The position numbers and the translations under genes are program-made. A stretch of DNA of 64,000 nt from Micromonospora sp. KC606 (lineage in GTDB: Bacteria; Actinomycetota; Actinomycetes; Mycobacteriales; Micromonosporaceae): NCBI RefSeq assembly GCF_004348675.1, contig NZ_SMKN01000001.1, positions 1-64,000 of the forward strand. Direction: 5' to 3'. Position 1 is the stretch's first letter; each line of letters opens with the position of its first letter. The notes beneath the pieces were generated by a model. It ran no database searches. It was given only the letters and a program-made list of their open reading frames with translations, and was not told where the DNA came from. This document shows positions 8,485 to 17,287 of this stretch, piece after piece.

Positions 8485-8550
8485 TTTCTTACAAGAGCGA
8501 CAGCTCACGACACACTAATTTGGGGGCATCCCAAAGCAGAGGAGCGCCCC

Positions 8551-9132
8551 ATGGGCAAGGTGGTCATGTACAGCTCGGTGTCGGTGGACGGCTTTGTCGC
8601 GGACGAAGATGACCAGCCCGGACCTCTGTTCGACTGGTTGTCCAGCGGTGACGTCCCGTTGGACGAGAGCGGCGAGGTAAAGGTGTCGCAGACGTCCTAC
8701 GACTACACCCGGACGTACTGGGACCAGATCGGGGCGACAATCGTCGGCCGCCACGTCTTCGACATGACGGACGGCTGGGGCGGAAAGCCTCCGGGCGGGG
8801 TCGACCACGTGGTCGTCGTGACGCACCGGCCGGAGCCTGAGGGCTGGGACCCCGAGGCGCCGTTCCACTTCGTCGACGGCGTCGAGGCAGCCGTGGCCAA
8901 GGCGCAGGAGCTTGCGGGTGACCGCATCGTCGAGGTCGCCGCTGGCGAGGTCGGTGGCCAGGTGCTTGCCGCAGGCCTGGTCGACGAGGTGCGCATGGAC
9001 GTCGTACCCGTCGTGTTCGGGTCCGGCAAGCGCTACTTCGGGTCCGTCCACGCGCAGCACCTGTTGGAGGATCCTAACGTGGTGATTCAGGGCAACCGGG
9101 TGCTTCACCTGCGCTATCGGGTGCGCCGCTGA
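8551..9132 (+). CDS. DHFR/RibD C-terminal-family reductase
   Basis: A 193-residue protein of the RibD_C/dihydrofolate-reductase superfamily. It opens with V-M-Y-S-S-V-S-V-D-G-F-V-A, then has the T-I-V-G-R-H-V-F-D block (about 64-72), a G-G-V-D-H-V-V-V-V-T-H strand and a late R-M-D-V-V-P-V-V-F-G-S-G-K-R-Y-F turn. These NADPH-binding folds include riboflavin reductases, but stand-alone actinobacterial members mostly have unknown substrates. ATG 8551 follows GAGGAG (8538-8543) at seven bases. It lies just downstream of the AraC gene and may be co-expressed with or controlled by it. Confidence 0.85.
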   Translation: MGKVVMYSSVSVDGFVADEDDQPGPLFDWLSSGDVPLDESGEVKVSQTSYDYTRTYWDQIGATIVGRHVFDMTDGWGGKPPGGVDHVVVVTHRPEPEGWDPEAPFHFVDGVEAAVAKAQELAGDRIVEVAAGEVGGQVLAAGLVDEVRMDVVPVVFGSGKRYFGSVHAQHLLEDPNVVIQGNRVLHLRYRVRR

Positions 9133-9504
9133 CCGATCCGAGCGGGTACGCGAAGAAGTCCACGACGATCGGTGACACAAGATCGGGCCTCGGGCTGCGT
9201 CTCCGCCTCGCTGTCCCTGGTCGGGCCGCCGACGCCGATTCGCCCCAGCACCTCACCTGCGGCAACTTGCCCTCGGGCACCCTTAGGAAAGCAATCGCGG
9301 GGCCCCGATGATCTGTGTCGACGATGAACGCGTTATCGGGCTTCTCGAAGCCAGATTTTTTGCCATAGCCGAGGGCCAGCGTCCAGAAAGCAGCGCTTCG
9401 CTGCGGATCCTAGGCATCGCGTCCAAGGTCTTAAAAGTCGCCCTGACGCCTACGTTCGGGGGGCTGCGGCCCGCAGTCGTCGGCGAAGCCGTGAGCGTCG
9501 GCAA

Positions 9505-9621
9505 TGTCCCGAAGGCCATGTACGCGGCGAGGATGTAGTTGGGGTGCCGGTCGAGGTTCTTGCGGGCGCGGTCGTAGCGCATGGTGGTTCGCGGGTCGGC
9601 GTGGCGGGCGGCAATTTTGCA
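9505..9621 (-). pseudogene. Tyrosine recombinase (integrase) C-terminal tail
   Basis: Leftward frame with A-A-R-H-A-D-P-R-T-T-M-R-Y-D-R-A-R-K-N-L-D. This is the last catalytic segment of tyrosine integrases: the conserved H near H-A-D-P and the nucleophile Tyr in M-R-Y-D. An A-A-Y-M tail follows. Only 39 residues remain and no stop follows at the natural end. It abuts, head to head, a serine-recombinase fragment starting at about 9623, so two recombinase scraps of different families meet here. Confidence 0.65.
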
Positions 9622-9622
9622 T

Positions 9623-9970
9623 GTCACGAAGGCTGAGGCCAGCGCGCCGGTCGCTGCGACACCGACCACGCTGGGCATCGACACCGACGCGATGGAGGGC
9701 CGCGCGGTGTTCGGCATGCTGTCGGTCCTGTCCGAGCTGCAGCGCGAGCTGACAGCGGCCAACACGATGGACGACTTGGCCTCCGCCCGCGCCCGCGGCC
9801 GGGTCGGCGGAAGCCGGCCCAAGCTCACCGCCGACCAGGCCGCCCTCGCCCAGCAGCTGGACGACACGCGTGACAAGACCGTCCAGCAGATCGCGGACTT
9901 GTTCGGGTTGCCGCACTCGACGGTGTACGGGCATCTGAAGGGCGAAACTGTGCCCTGCCAGCCAAAAAAA
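9623..9970 (+). pseudogene. Serine resolvase/invertase C-terminal fragment
   Basis: The frame reads G-I-D-T-D-A-M-E-G-R-A-V-F-G-M-L-S-V-L-S-E-L-Q-R-E-L, the end of the catalytic domain of resolvase/invertases. Then come A-R-A-R-G-R-V-G-G and a C-terminal helix-turn-helix (V-Q-Q-I-A-D-L-F-G-L-P-H-S-T-V-Y-G-H-L). The N-terminal third, with the nucleophile Ser, is gone. There is no stop at the natural end, and the frame runs without interruption into the methyltransferase gene downstream. If a start upstream were used it could make a chimera, but I consider the gene dead. Confidence 0.7.
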
Positions 9971-10015
9971 CCCTGGAAAGGGCGTAGTCGGGACGGGGCC
10001 GAAGTTTTGTTTGTC

Positions 10016-10657
10016 GTGGTCGACGTACCGGCCTCAACGCAGCGAGACCCGGAGGAGGAATCCGTCCACCGCGCACTGGAGGGCTACTACCGCACCGGCA
10101 AGCCACCGTGGGACACCGGCGTGACGCCGCCCGAGCTGGTCGACCTGGTAGAGGGGCACGGCGCGCTGCCGCCCGGCCGCGTCCTCGAACTCGGCTGCGG
10201 CACGGGGACCAACGCCACCTACCTCGCACGGCACGGCTGGGAGGTGGCGGCCGTCGACCTGATCGACCGCGCCGTCGACCAGGCCAGGAAGAAGGCGGCG
10301 GCGGCGGGAGTGGCGGTACGGCTGCTGCACGGAGACGCCACCCGCCTCGACGAGCTGGATGTGCCGGGTCCCTTCGACCTGTTCTTCGACCTGAGCTGCT
10401 ACTGCGGGGTCCCGCTGCACCGCCGCGACGCCTACGCCGCCGGGCTCACCCACCGCGCCGCTCCCGGAGCACGGTTGCTGATGTTCGGATACGGCCCCGA
10501 GCCGCTCGGCAATCCGATCCCCGAGGTCACGTCGTGGGCGGCGGGCGTCACAGCCGACGAGCTCCGCGCCAGGTTCCCCGGCTGGGAACTACTCGACGTC
10601 ACACCGGGCACCAACTCGGTGCCGACCTTCTGGTTCACGCTGCGCCGCGATGCCTAA
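10016..10657 (+). CDS. Class I SAM-dependent methyltransferase
   Basis: A 213-residue Rossmann methyltransferase. The glycine motif E-L-G-C-G-T-G-T-N at about residues 61-69 binds SAM. The acidic end of strand 2 is V-D-L-I-D (about 83-87), and G-D-A-T (about 108-111) lines the adenine pocket. The W-D-T-G-V-T-P-P-E-L opening resembles thiopurine/TehB-type methyltransferases, which act on small, often toxic molecules. I chose GTG 10016, but the ribosome site is weak and the frame is open upstream through the resolvase fragment, so the true start is uncertain. Its downstream neighbour, 149 bases on, is a TrmO-like protein. Confidence 0.82.
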   Translation: MVDVPASTQRDPEEESVHRALEGYYRTGKPPWDTGVTPPELVDLVEGHGALPPGRVLELGCGTGTNATYLARHGWEVAAVDLIDRAVDQARKKAAAAGVAVRLLHGDATRLDELDVPGPFDLFFDLSCYCGVPLHRRDAYAAGLTHRAAPGARLLMFGYGPEPLGNPIPEVTSWAAGVTADELRARFPGWELLDVTPGTNSVPTFWFTLRRDA

Positions 10658-10805
10658 CAATCTCCCGGTCGCGGTTTTCGCGGCCGGGGCTCCAGCGGCT
10701 GAACCCCGAATCACCTGAACGGCGAATCCGTGCTGTTCAACCGGCTCGAACACCCTCGCCAAACACCGCGGTGCCCTCGGGAGCTACTAGAACGTGGAGA
10801 TCACC

Positions 10806-11276
10806 ATGACAACCGACACCGTGACCCTGCGACCAGTCGGCCGGGTGGTGGGCGGTCGCAGCGAGATACTCGAAGACGACTGGCACGACGTTCGAGCCGT
10901 GATCCGGCTGGACGGTGATACTTTCACCGCCTCAGCCGTGCTCGGCCTGGAGGGCTTCTCCCACCTGGAGGTCGTCTTCCTTTTCGATCGGATCGACCCA
11001 GCCAAGGCACCCACCGATCCCCGTCCCCCACGAGGGAACCCGAGCGCGGCCCCGTTAGGGATCTTCGCCCACCGGGGGCCATACCGTCCCAACCGAATTG
11101 GTGTCTCCCGCTGCCGACTCCTCGCCGTGGACGGCCTGGACCTGCACGTCGCCGACCTCGACGCGCTGTCATGCACCCCCATCCTGGACATCAAGCCGTA
11201 CCTGATCGAGTTCGCCCCCCGCCATCCGGTCACCCAACCGACCAGGGCCACCGAGCTCATGAGCTCCTACTACTGA
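10806..11276 (+). CDS. TrmO/TsaA-like (UPF0066) methyltransferase
   Basis: A 156-residue protein of the UPF0066 beta-barrel family. In Enterobacteria TrmO uses SAM to N6-methylate t6A37 of tRNA-Thr. The family core is visible: L-E-G-F-S-H-L-E-V-V-F-L-F at about 46-58, R-G-P-Y-R-P-N-R-I-G-V-S at about 92-103, and C-T-P-I-L-D-I-K-P-Y-L near 124-134. The R-P-N-R-I-G motif marks the SAM pocket. ATG 10806 is preceded by GTGGAG at about 8 bases. It may modify tRNA, or have a different substrate as in many actinobacterial paralogues. Confidence 0.85.
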   Translation: MTTDTVTLRPVGRVVGGRSEILEDDWHDVRAVIRLDGDTFTASAVLGLEGFSHLEVVFLFDRIDPAKAPTDPRPPRGNPSAAPLGIFAHRGPYRPNRIGVSRCRLLAVDGLDLHVADLDALSCTPILDIKPYLIEFAPRHPVTQPTRATELMSSYY

Positions 11277-11324
11277 GGTTGTGGTGACGCGCACGGTCGG
11301 CGGCTAGAAGAGGATGTCCGCGGG

Positions 11325-11849
11325 TTAGTTGCGGCTGGCGTACAGGTACACCGTGACCACGTCGGGTGCGTCGAGGTTGAACAGGACCGACCGGCCCGTG
11401 CCGTCGGCGGTGGGTTGCTCCTCGACGACGCCGGAGACGGTCCAGGCGGCTTCGGGGTCCCACAGGTTGCCGCCGCCGACGTTGTGTCTCGCATCGACTG
11501 CCCGAACCCCTGGTGCCGGAGCCGCCGTGAACTTTGCCTCGGCGATGAAGGCGTCGAGCGCAGTACGGGGGATGCGGAATTTCGCCGAAAGCTGGGTTTC
11601 CAGGCCGTTGCTGTAGGCGGCGGACAGCAGCACGGTTCCGGGAGGCAGGGTCACGTGAGCGACGGCTTCCACCTGAGCCGCGCTGGCGACCTGCGGCCCG
11701 GACTGCACCGGCAGCGGATCTAGCTCGTTGCCGAATACCAGCCCGGCCACACCGCACGCGATCACCGACAGCACCAAGCTGACGCACGCCAGTACGAATA
11801 CGCTGTTGCTGCGCCGATTGCGGGTCGTCCGCGCAGCAGTCTCGATCAT
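11325..11849 (-). CDS. Single-pass membrane-anchored protein, unknown function
   Basis: A 174-residue protein with a basic start (R-T-T-R-N-R-R-S), one hydrophobic segment at about residues 17-41 and an extracytoplasmic part of about 130 residues. The segment is a plain anchor without a signal-peptidase site. The soluble part ends in alternating beta strands. I recognise no domain. ATG 11849 was chosen; an upstream start is open for nine more codons. No ribosome site is evident, and a short AT-rich patch just upstream suggests a possible leaderless transcript. It is convergent with the TrmO-like gene and its neighbour is a pseudogene. Confidence 0.7.
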   Translation of the reverse strand: MIETAARTTRNRRSNSVFVLACVSLVLSVIACGVAGLVFGNELDPLPVQSGPQVASAAQVEAVAHVTLPPGTVLLSAAYSNGLETQLSAKFRIPRTALDAFIAEAKFTAAPAPGVRAVDARHNVGGGNLWDPEAAWTVSGVVEEQPTADGTGRSVLFNLDAPDVVTVYLYASRN

Positions 11850-11940
11850 GGTCAACACGATAGGGTGCGCACGCACGTCGGCCGAGTGGGCTCATCGTTG
11901 CGGCACGTAGCGCGCGGATCGCCGCCGACCGGGAGGTCAG

Positions 11941-12616
11941 ACGCACGCCTTCGGCCAGCTCGGGCAATGCTCCCCCTGGCTCACCGAAACCGGGTCGTGG
12001 ACCGGCTCACCGACCTCGGCGAGACGATGACCCACATCGGGGTCGCCAGCCTGCTCAAGGCCGGCGGAAACCCGTCCCCCGGCCTCGCGCTGGCCCGGCT
12101 CGTGAACCGCGACGCCGGCGACGACCATCCCGGCGACCCCGTCGCCGACCGGCCGGCCCGGCGCCGCATCACCTTGCTGGCACGCGGCGCCGGTCACACG
12201 GTCCCACAGCCGACCGGCCGGCGCCGACCGCGCTGGTGAAATCCGCGCGGTGGCTCGCCGGGCATGCCGCCTTCACTGCCACCGCCACGAGTTTGCTGGT
12301 CGACCTCGGACGGCTGGACAACCTCGACGAGATCGCCGACTTGTGTGCGGGCCGGCCCGTCCTCGCGGTCCGCACCGCCGAGCACGTCGCCGACCGGCTG
12401 CGCAGCCTCCGTGAGTGGCCCGCCCCGGCCGTCCTGACCGCCACCATCGCCCGGCTGGCGCACCACGGCGACCTCGCCGGCGGGCTCTTCGCCGTGGCGC
12501 TGATCCGAACGGAGCCCGGCTTCTGGAAGACACCGTGGCGGGACCTGCTGATCGGGCTACGCCGGCACTCCGTCCCCGACGTACGCGACGAGGCTTACAC
12601 CATCGACATGAGCTGA
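11941..12616 (+). pseudogene. Frameshifted HEAT-like hypothetical protein
   Basis: Coding signal moves between two frames. Residues such as H-R-N-R-V-V-D-R-L-T-D-L-G-E-T-M (about 11978-12130) lie in one frame. The rest (V-K-S-A-R-W-L-A-G-H-A-A-F through W-R-D-L-L-I-G-L-R-R-H, 12236-12616) lies in another, with a shift between about 12150 and 12236. The second part is helical with a repeated L-x-x-L pattern like HEAT repeats. No family was recognised. Its 3' end overlaps the convergent pseudogene on the other strand. Confidence 0.4.
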
Positions 12617-13682
12617 ACGCCTCGCTGACGACCGGACGTCCACCGGCGAGCCTGCCTGATTGCGATGCCCGGCATCGCCGTCGCCCGGCCAACGGTCGTC
12701 GAGTGGATCCCAGTGGTGGGCGTAGCGCAGCAGGGATTGCGCCAGGTGGGGATGACTGGCCGCCCATCTCGTATCGAACAGGTACCACTGCTGGTAGCCG
12801 AATGACTCGCCGCAGTGCATCGCCATCTGTGCCAGGTGCCCGGTGACACGCAGCAGCGAGGCATCCGATTGGCGGCGGTCGGTGAATTGGGCGGCATCGA
12901 CCCGTTGGACAGCCTCGCGGTGGGCGGCGGCGTGCTCGTCGGGTAAGTCGGGCCAGGGAAGCCGGGCCATCGGTTGCAGCGGCCCAATGCCGGTCCGATG
13001 CTGTCCTCGCCGGAGGCGCTGAGCGCTCGCAGGACCCGAAGCTCGGGCGGCCACTGCCCGTCGGCGTCGGGTTGTGCGCCGCGCAGGTGTTGGGCGAGCG
13101 CGGGCAGGCCGACGCCGGGGAAACGCCAGTGTCGGCGCGACGGCCAGGCTCTGCCCATCGTAGAACGTGAGGAACACGGCGAACGTGGTGAACGTATCGG
13201 GTCCCGGTTCGGTCACCACGTTCACCGGCGCCTCGACAGCGAACGCCGCGCGGTGATCGGTTTCTTCCGGCAGTGGCCATGACGGATGCAGCAGGTACGT
13301 CAGCCGCTGCGGCGCCGCGGCCACGATGTGGTCGTCGAGGAAGAAGTAGGCCAGCTCCACCTCATCGTCGTCGGTGCGTACCCGCAGGCTGTGCTCATCG
13401 AGCCGGATGGAGTCTTCGTCGCCCTCGACGTAGAGATGCTCGTGCAGCAGCACGCGAAGCTGATCGGCCGTCTCGGGGCGGGGCAGCCGCTCCCGGCGGG
13501 CGGCTTCGAAGATCGAGTCCAGCCCGTACACGTCGCACCCGAGTTCGGTGGTGACCCACTCTGCGGGTTCGACATGGGCTGCCCAACCGCGCTGGAACCA
13601 GGCGAAGCACCGTCTGGTTCGGCAGCCGGACGACGTGCTTGCTCAGCAGGCCCTCGTAGTGGGAGCGGTACACGAAACGCAT
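12557..13682 (-). pseudogene. Hypothetical protein gene with three frameshifts
   Basis: From ATG 13682 a protein starts M-R-F-V-Y-R-S-H-Y-E-G-L-L. The frame shifts by one base at about 13611 (run CGCCTGG) and continues with W-F-Q-R-G-W. It shifts again at a C-run near 13120 (A-F-P to G-V-G-L-P) and returns to the second frame near 12960. Joined together, the pieces make a coherent protein of about 330 residues with many acidic strands (V-E-G-D-E-D-S-I-R-L) and a helical C-terminal half. I recognise no family. Compensating shifts close to short homopolymers suggest either sequence errors or a gene under weak selection. Confidence 0.5.
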
Positions 13683-13842
13683 CCCCGCGACGGTACGGCA
13701 TCGCTCTGCCCAGCCAGCCACCTCACGCACGCACCGACAGCTTGTCCGCTGCCCGCGCAAGCATCGGACGCCACGGCAACCGACCGGCGCGAAAGCGTTC
13801 TGCTCCGAAGATATGCGCTGATGGGCCGTGCGCGGACGCGGG

Positions 13843-14124
13843 TCAGTCTGGCTGGCCGTCGGTCAGTTGGATGTGCTGGAAGCCGGGGCCGAAGGTGGCG
13901 ACGTGGTCCGCGGTGCCGTGGTGCGGCTTTGGCGGCGTGAGGCGGCCTTCGCTGACCGCAATGTCGTAGGCACCTCCGTAGGAGTACTCGGCGAGGATGC
14001 CGGTCACACGGTGCTGTTCCGCCCAGGCGAGTGCGGCCTGCGGCGTGTCGAACACCGCGGAGGAGAGTCCAAGTTGGTGCCGCTGCGTGATGGGTGTTTG
14101 CTGAGCCAGTTGTTCCCTCGGCAT
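13843..14124 (-). CDS. Small conserved-looking protein, 93 aa
   Basis: A leftward gene from ATG 14124. After a polar start, the stretch F-D-T-P-Q-A-A-L-A-W-A-E-Q-H (about 25-38) forms a helix. It is followed by G-I-L-A-E-Y-S-Y-G-G-A-Y-D-I-A and a C-terminal F-G-P-G-F-Q-H-I-Q-L, like small actinomycete proteins of unknown function (DUF7710-like). The first 19 residues are encoded by a segment that recurs, diverged, at 30753-30807. No clear ribosome site. Function unknown. Confidence 0.45.
   Translation of the reverse strand: MPREQLAQQTPITQRHQLGLSSAVFDTPQAALAWAEQHRVTGILAEYSYGGAYDIAVSEGRLTPPKPHHGTADHVATFGPGFQHIQLTDGQPD
14068..14123 (-). repeat. Diverged repeat, copy 1 (partner 30753-30807)
   Basis: These 56 bases match 30753-30807 in the same orientation, with about 10 differences and one gap. 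Both copies encode, on the minus strand, a peptide like P-R-E-x-x-L-A-x-x-T-P-x-x-Q-R-H-Q-L-G-L. Conservation is at protein as well as DNA level, which suggests two relatives of one gene rather than recent duplication. Confidence 0.7.
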
Positions 14125-14394
14125 GCGGATTTGCCGAAGAGTGCGCACCCTCGTGCTGTCGGCCGGAGTTGATCGGCTGCGACGGATCTCTGACGACGTC
14201 ATGGGTCGGGTGAGCCGTTGCGACAGGAGGACCCTGCGCGGCCGCCTTGTACTCTCCGGCCGGTCGACGCTGATCTGACGCTTCTGATGACTGGTCTGCA
14301 GCGAGGCCACGGGGGCATCCGGCCGTGCCGCGGGCGGGGGCCGTGAACCAGATCGGTCTCCCAGGCGACTGTCATTGTGCGGCAGGTCGACCGG

Positions 14395-14940
14395 ATGGGA
14401 GGCGACGTGGATCGGGTCGGACGTGATGCGCTGCTGGTGGTGCGCGCGCAGCTCGGAGACCGGAGGGCGCTGGCCGAACTGGTCGGGCATTGGCACGACC
14501 CGGTGTGGCGGTATGTGCGGCGCATGCTCGACGGGCCGGGCCAGGCAGACGACGTGAGCCAGGACGTGTGGGCGGGTGCGCTGAAGGCGCTGCCACGTCT
14601 GCAACAGCCGGAGCGGTTCGCCCCGTGGCTGTTCACCATCGCCCGGCGTTCGGTGATGGACCACCTGCGGGAGAAGTACAGCCAGGCGGACCCAGTCGAC
14701 GGCGACGGGGCCGGCGACGACGATGTTTCGGCCGTATTGAACCGGGCGCAGGTGGCCGAGGGCCTGGCTGGGTTGCCGGTCCGAGAACGCGAAGTGCTGA
14801 TCTTGTTTTATCTCCATGACCTGGCATTGGAGGAGTGCGCGCAGGTGCTGCAGATTCCGCCGGGAACGGTCAAGTCCCGGTTGTTTCGGGCACGGCGACT
14901 GTTGCGTGACTCCCTGCTCGAGAAGGGGTACTCGTCATGA
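14395..14940 (+). CDS. ECF-type RNA polymerase sigma factor
   Basis: A 181-residue group 4 sigma factor. Region 2 spans about residues 12-85 with D-D-V-S-Q-D-V-W (core/-10 binding) and F-A-P-W-L-F-T-I-A-R-R. Region 4 spans about 115-170 with R-E-R-E-V-L-I-L-F-Y and the -35-reading helix G-T-V-K-S-R-L-F-R-A-R-R. ATG 14395 is taken as the start; GTG 14407, four bases after GGGAGG (14397-14402), is a serious alternative. The stop overlaps the next gene by ATGA, so sigma factor and the four-helix membrane protein are translationally coupled. That protein could be the membrane anchor that holds the sigma factor inactive. Confidence 0.9.
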   Translation: MGGDVDRVGRDALLVVRAQLGDRRALAELVGHWHDPVWRYVRRMLDGPGQADDVSQDVWAGALKALPRLQQPERFAPWLFTIARRSVMDHLREKYSQADPVDGDGAGDDDVSAVLNRAQVAEGLAGLPVREREVLILFYLHDLALEECAQVLQIPPGTVKSRLFRARRLLRDSLLEKGYSS

Positions 14941-15407
14941 CCGAACGACCTGGATACACCCCGGACCAAGTCGTACGCGCGATGTCACTGCCGCGCCGCG
15001 TCGGTGTCCTCGTGGCCGGACTGGGCGGCCTGGCCGGGTCCACCACCATCGGCCTGTTGTGGGCCACCGAGCCCAAGGCGTTGCCGGCGGGGACCCAGCT
15101 CGCCTTCGCTGCGATGATCCTCATTGGCGTGACCTGGGCGGGCTTCGCTGGTTGGGCGCTGGTCCGCCGCCCACTGTTCGCGGTGGATCGGGTGATCACA
15201 GGCTGGCTCGCGGCCATCTTCAGCACACTCACGACCGTCGGCACGGTCGCGATCGCAGTCACCCGCACGAGCACCGCCGGTGTCCTGGCCGCTGGGGGCC
15301 TGGGCCTGATCCTGATCGTCGTCTCGAGCACGATGCTGATCCGCGCCCGCGCCTACCGCGCGGCCCTGCTCGCCCGCAAGCGCGAACTGGAAGGCCACCA
15401 GTCGTAA
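14937..15407 (+). CDS. Four-helix membrane protein, likely sigma-factor partner
   Basis: A 156-residue protein with hydrophobic segments at about 21-43, 54-74, 81-105 and 112-132 and a basic C-terminal tail. It starts inside the sigma gene stop (ATGA), the usual arrangement for ECF sigma/anti-sigma pairs. However, it lacks a zinc-binding HxxxCxxC motif, so it is not a standard zinc anti-sigma factor. The N-terminal 18 residues facing the cytoplasm could bind the sigma factor. The partner role is inferred only from the coupling. Confidence 0.75.
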   Translation: MTERPGYTPDQVVRAMSLPRRVGVLVAGLGGLAGSTTIGLLWATEPKALPAGTQLAFAAMILIGVTWAGFAGWALVRRPLFAVDRVITGWLAAIFSTLTTVGTVAIAVTRTSTAGVLAAGGLGLILIVVSSTMLIRARAYRAALLARKRELEGHQS

Positions 15408-15472
15408 GCGAGCACGCCATCGATGCTCAGCCAAGCCAGATCACAACTCACCACACCGCAGAGGGAGAAACC

Positions 15473-15619
15473 ATGAACGCACGCAAGCCCGCCCCCATCG
15501 GCCCGCTGGCCCTGGCCCTGCGCCATCTTCGACCCGAGTCCGCCGGCCGCCATGTCGCCGTACTCGCCGCGGTCTTCGCCGTGGCCCTGCTGGCCGGTAT
15601 CGCCCTACTCCTACGCTGA
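15473..15619 (+). CDS. Small single-helix membrane protein, 48 aa
   Basis: ATG 15473 follows GAGGGAG (15460-15467) closely, a clear ribosome site. The peptide has a basic N-terminal half (about 24 residues, several Arg and Lys) and one hydrophobic helix at about residues 26-47, ending in L-L-L-R. It lies 65 bases after the four-helix protein, in the same direction, and is probably the third gene of the sigma operon. Small membrane proteins in such operons often modulate the larger membrane partner, but no function can be read from this sequence. Confidence 0.65.
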   Translation: MNARKPAPIGPLALALRHLRPESAGRHVAVLAAVFAVALLAGIALLLR

Positions 15620-15926
15620 TCACTGGCGGACAGCCACCAACTCAACGGTAGCGGCCATCTCCGACAACGACTCACTGGAGTGTCGTCGGGACGTCACCAC
15701 TCGTCAGTGCCACGCTCGGAGCGTCACGATCCACGGCATCCGCATCTGCCGCAGACCGAGCGGTTGAGGTGCGCGGCTGGATCGCGGGCGTAGCCGGCTC
15801 GTACGGCGTCTGGCCGTCAGATCCTGCCCCGACGGTTCGCCGAGCGATCGGCTTCCCCGCAGTCCGGCGAGTCGGTCTGGGCCCACCGGCAGAGGCTGCG
15901 GCAACGGCGCGCGATAGCCTGCCCCC

Positions 15927-16532
15927 ATGGCGAGCGTCGATCTGGATGAGTTGATCGTCGCAGACGTCGACGCGCTTCGCGCATGGTTGGCAGCCAACCA
16001 CGCTACGTCGCCCGGCGTCTGGCTCGCCCTGACCAAGAAGGGCGGCACAGTTACCACCCTGACGTGGCAGCAGGCGGTCGACGAGGCCCTGTGCTTCGGC
16101 TGGATCGACGGGCAGGCCCGTAAACGGGATCAGGAAACCTCCTGGATTCGGTTCACCCCTCGCCGGCCCCGCAGTTCCTGGTCACAACGCAACGTCGCCC
16201 ACGTGGCCCGGTTGGAGGCACAGGGACGAATGCTGCCCCCAGGTCGCGCCGCGGTGGAAGCCGCGAAGGCGGACGGGCGGTGGGCGGCGGCCTACGCCCC
16301 GCCGTCGGAAGCCGAGGTACCGGCCGACCTCCTTGCCGCCATCGCCGCCAATCCCGCCGCCCAGGCCATGTTCGACGTACTCACCAAGACCAACCGGTTC
16401 GCCCTCATCCACCGACTCAATGCCGTCAAACGGGCGCAGACCCGCGAGCGGAAGATCGGCGAGTTCGTCGCCATGCTGGCCCGCCACGAGACGATCTACC
16501 CGCAGAAGGTCAGGCCTCCGAATTCACTCTAA
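15927..16532 (+). CDS. YdeI/OmpD-associated family protein
   Basis: A 201-residue soluble protein. The family opening is visible: W-L-A-A-N-H-A-T-S-P-G-V-W-L-A-L-T-K-K-G at about 20-39, then D-E-A-L-C-F-G-W-I-D-G-Q-A-R at about 52-65 and R-F-T-P-R-R-P-R-S-S-W-S at about 76-87. A helical C-terminal part has A-A-I-A-A-N-P-A-A-Q-A-M-F. Members are called bacteriocin-protection proteins after E. coli YdeI, but their biochemical function is unknown. ATG 15927 fits the family N-terminus. The gene stands alone, and its downstream end touches an IS3 remnant end. Confidence 0.85.
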   Translation: MASVDLDELIVADVDALRAWLAANHATSPGVWLALTKKGGTVTTLTWQQAVDEALCFGWIDGQARKRDQETSWIRFTPRRPRSSWSQRNVAHVARLEAQGRMLPPGRAAVEAAKADGRWAAAYAPPSEAEVPADLLAAIAANPAAQAMFDVLTKTNRFALIHRLNAVKRAQTRERKIGEFVAMLARHETIYPQKVRPPNSL

Positions 16533-16541
16533 TCGCCATCT

Positions 16542-17287
16542 TGAACCGCCCCGGGTTCCGTGGAGACTCTGATGTTCCCCGGGTTTCTCGGAGCCGTGTT
16601 GGTTGGCGTCAGGCTGCGGACAGGGCGATCGGGTGGAGCCTTTCATACTCGATCGGGGTGAGCATGCCGAGCGAGCTGTGGCGGCGTTGCCGGTTGTGGA
16701 AGATCTCCAGGTACTCGAAGATCGCGTTGGCCAGTTCGATGCGGGTGCGCCAGCGCCTGCGTTTGAGCAGTTCGGTCTGCATCCGGCCCCAGAAGGACTC
16801 GATCATGCCGTTGTCGTAGCAGTCGCCGATCGTTCCCATCGATGGGGCCAGGCCGGCTCGTCCAGCACGACCGCGCAGTACACCTTGCCTTCTCGGGTCG
16901 GGTGCTCGGTGATGTCGGTGACCCGCAACTGGTTCGCCGACGATCTGGCGAAGTCGCGGTTGACCAGATCACTGGCGGTCGGCTTCTGGTGCCCTGGCCG
17001 GGGCGGCGACTGCCCGGAAGGCCGCGGATGCCGGCACGGCGCATCAGCATCTCCACCGCGTGATAGCCCACGACAAGGCCGCGGCCCAGCCGCAGTTCGG
17101 CGTGCACCCGGCGAGAACCGTACGTGCCGCGAGACGCCTGATGCACCCCGCGGATCTGTTCGGTCGACCACGCGTGACGCAGCGCCCGCTGCGAGAGCGG
17201 CCGGTTGCGCCAGGCGTGGTACCCGGACGCCGGACCGTCGAGGACACGGCAACAGACCTCGACAGGAAGCCCCTCAGCGGCCATGTG
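16542..17287 (-). mobile_element. Degenerate IS3-family element (OrfB pieces, one end)
   Basis: The right terminal repeat type TGAACCGCCCCGGGTT is seen at about 16542. A leftward OrfB transposase starts within a chimeric frame at about 17287 (V-E-V-C-C-R-V-L-D-G, then a helix-turn-helix region R-G-T-Y-G-S-R-R-V-H-A-E-L). The frame shifts near 17000. After V-Y-C-A-V-V-L-D a deletion of roughly 60-80 codons jumps to G-D-C-Y-D-N-G-M-I-E-S-F-W-G, which holds the catalytic Glu, ending at 16609. OrfA and the other terminal repeat are missing. The element is dead but marks how the GNAT gene to its right was cut. Confidence 0.75.
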
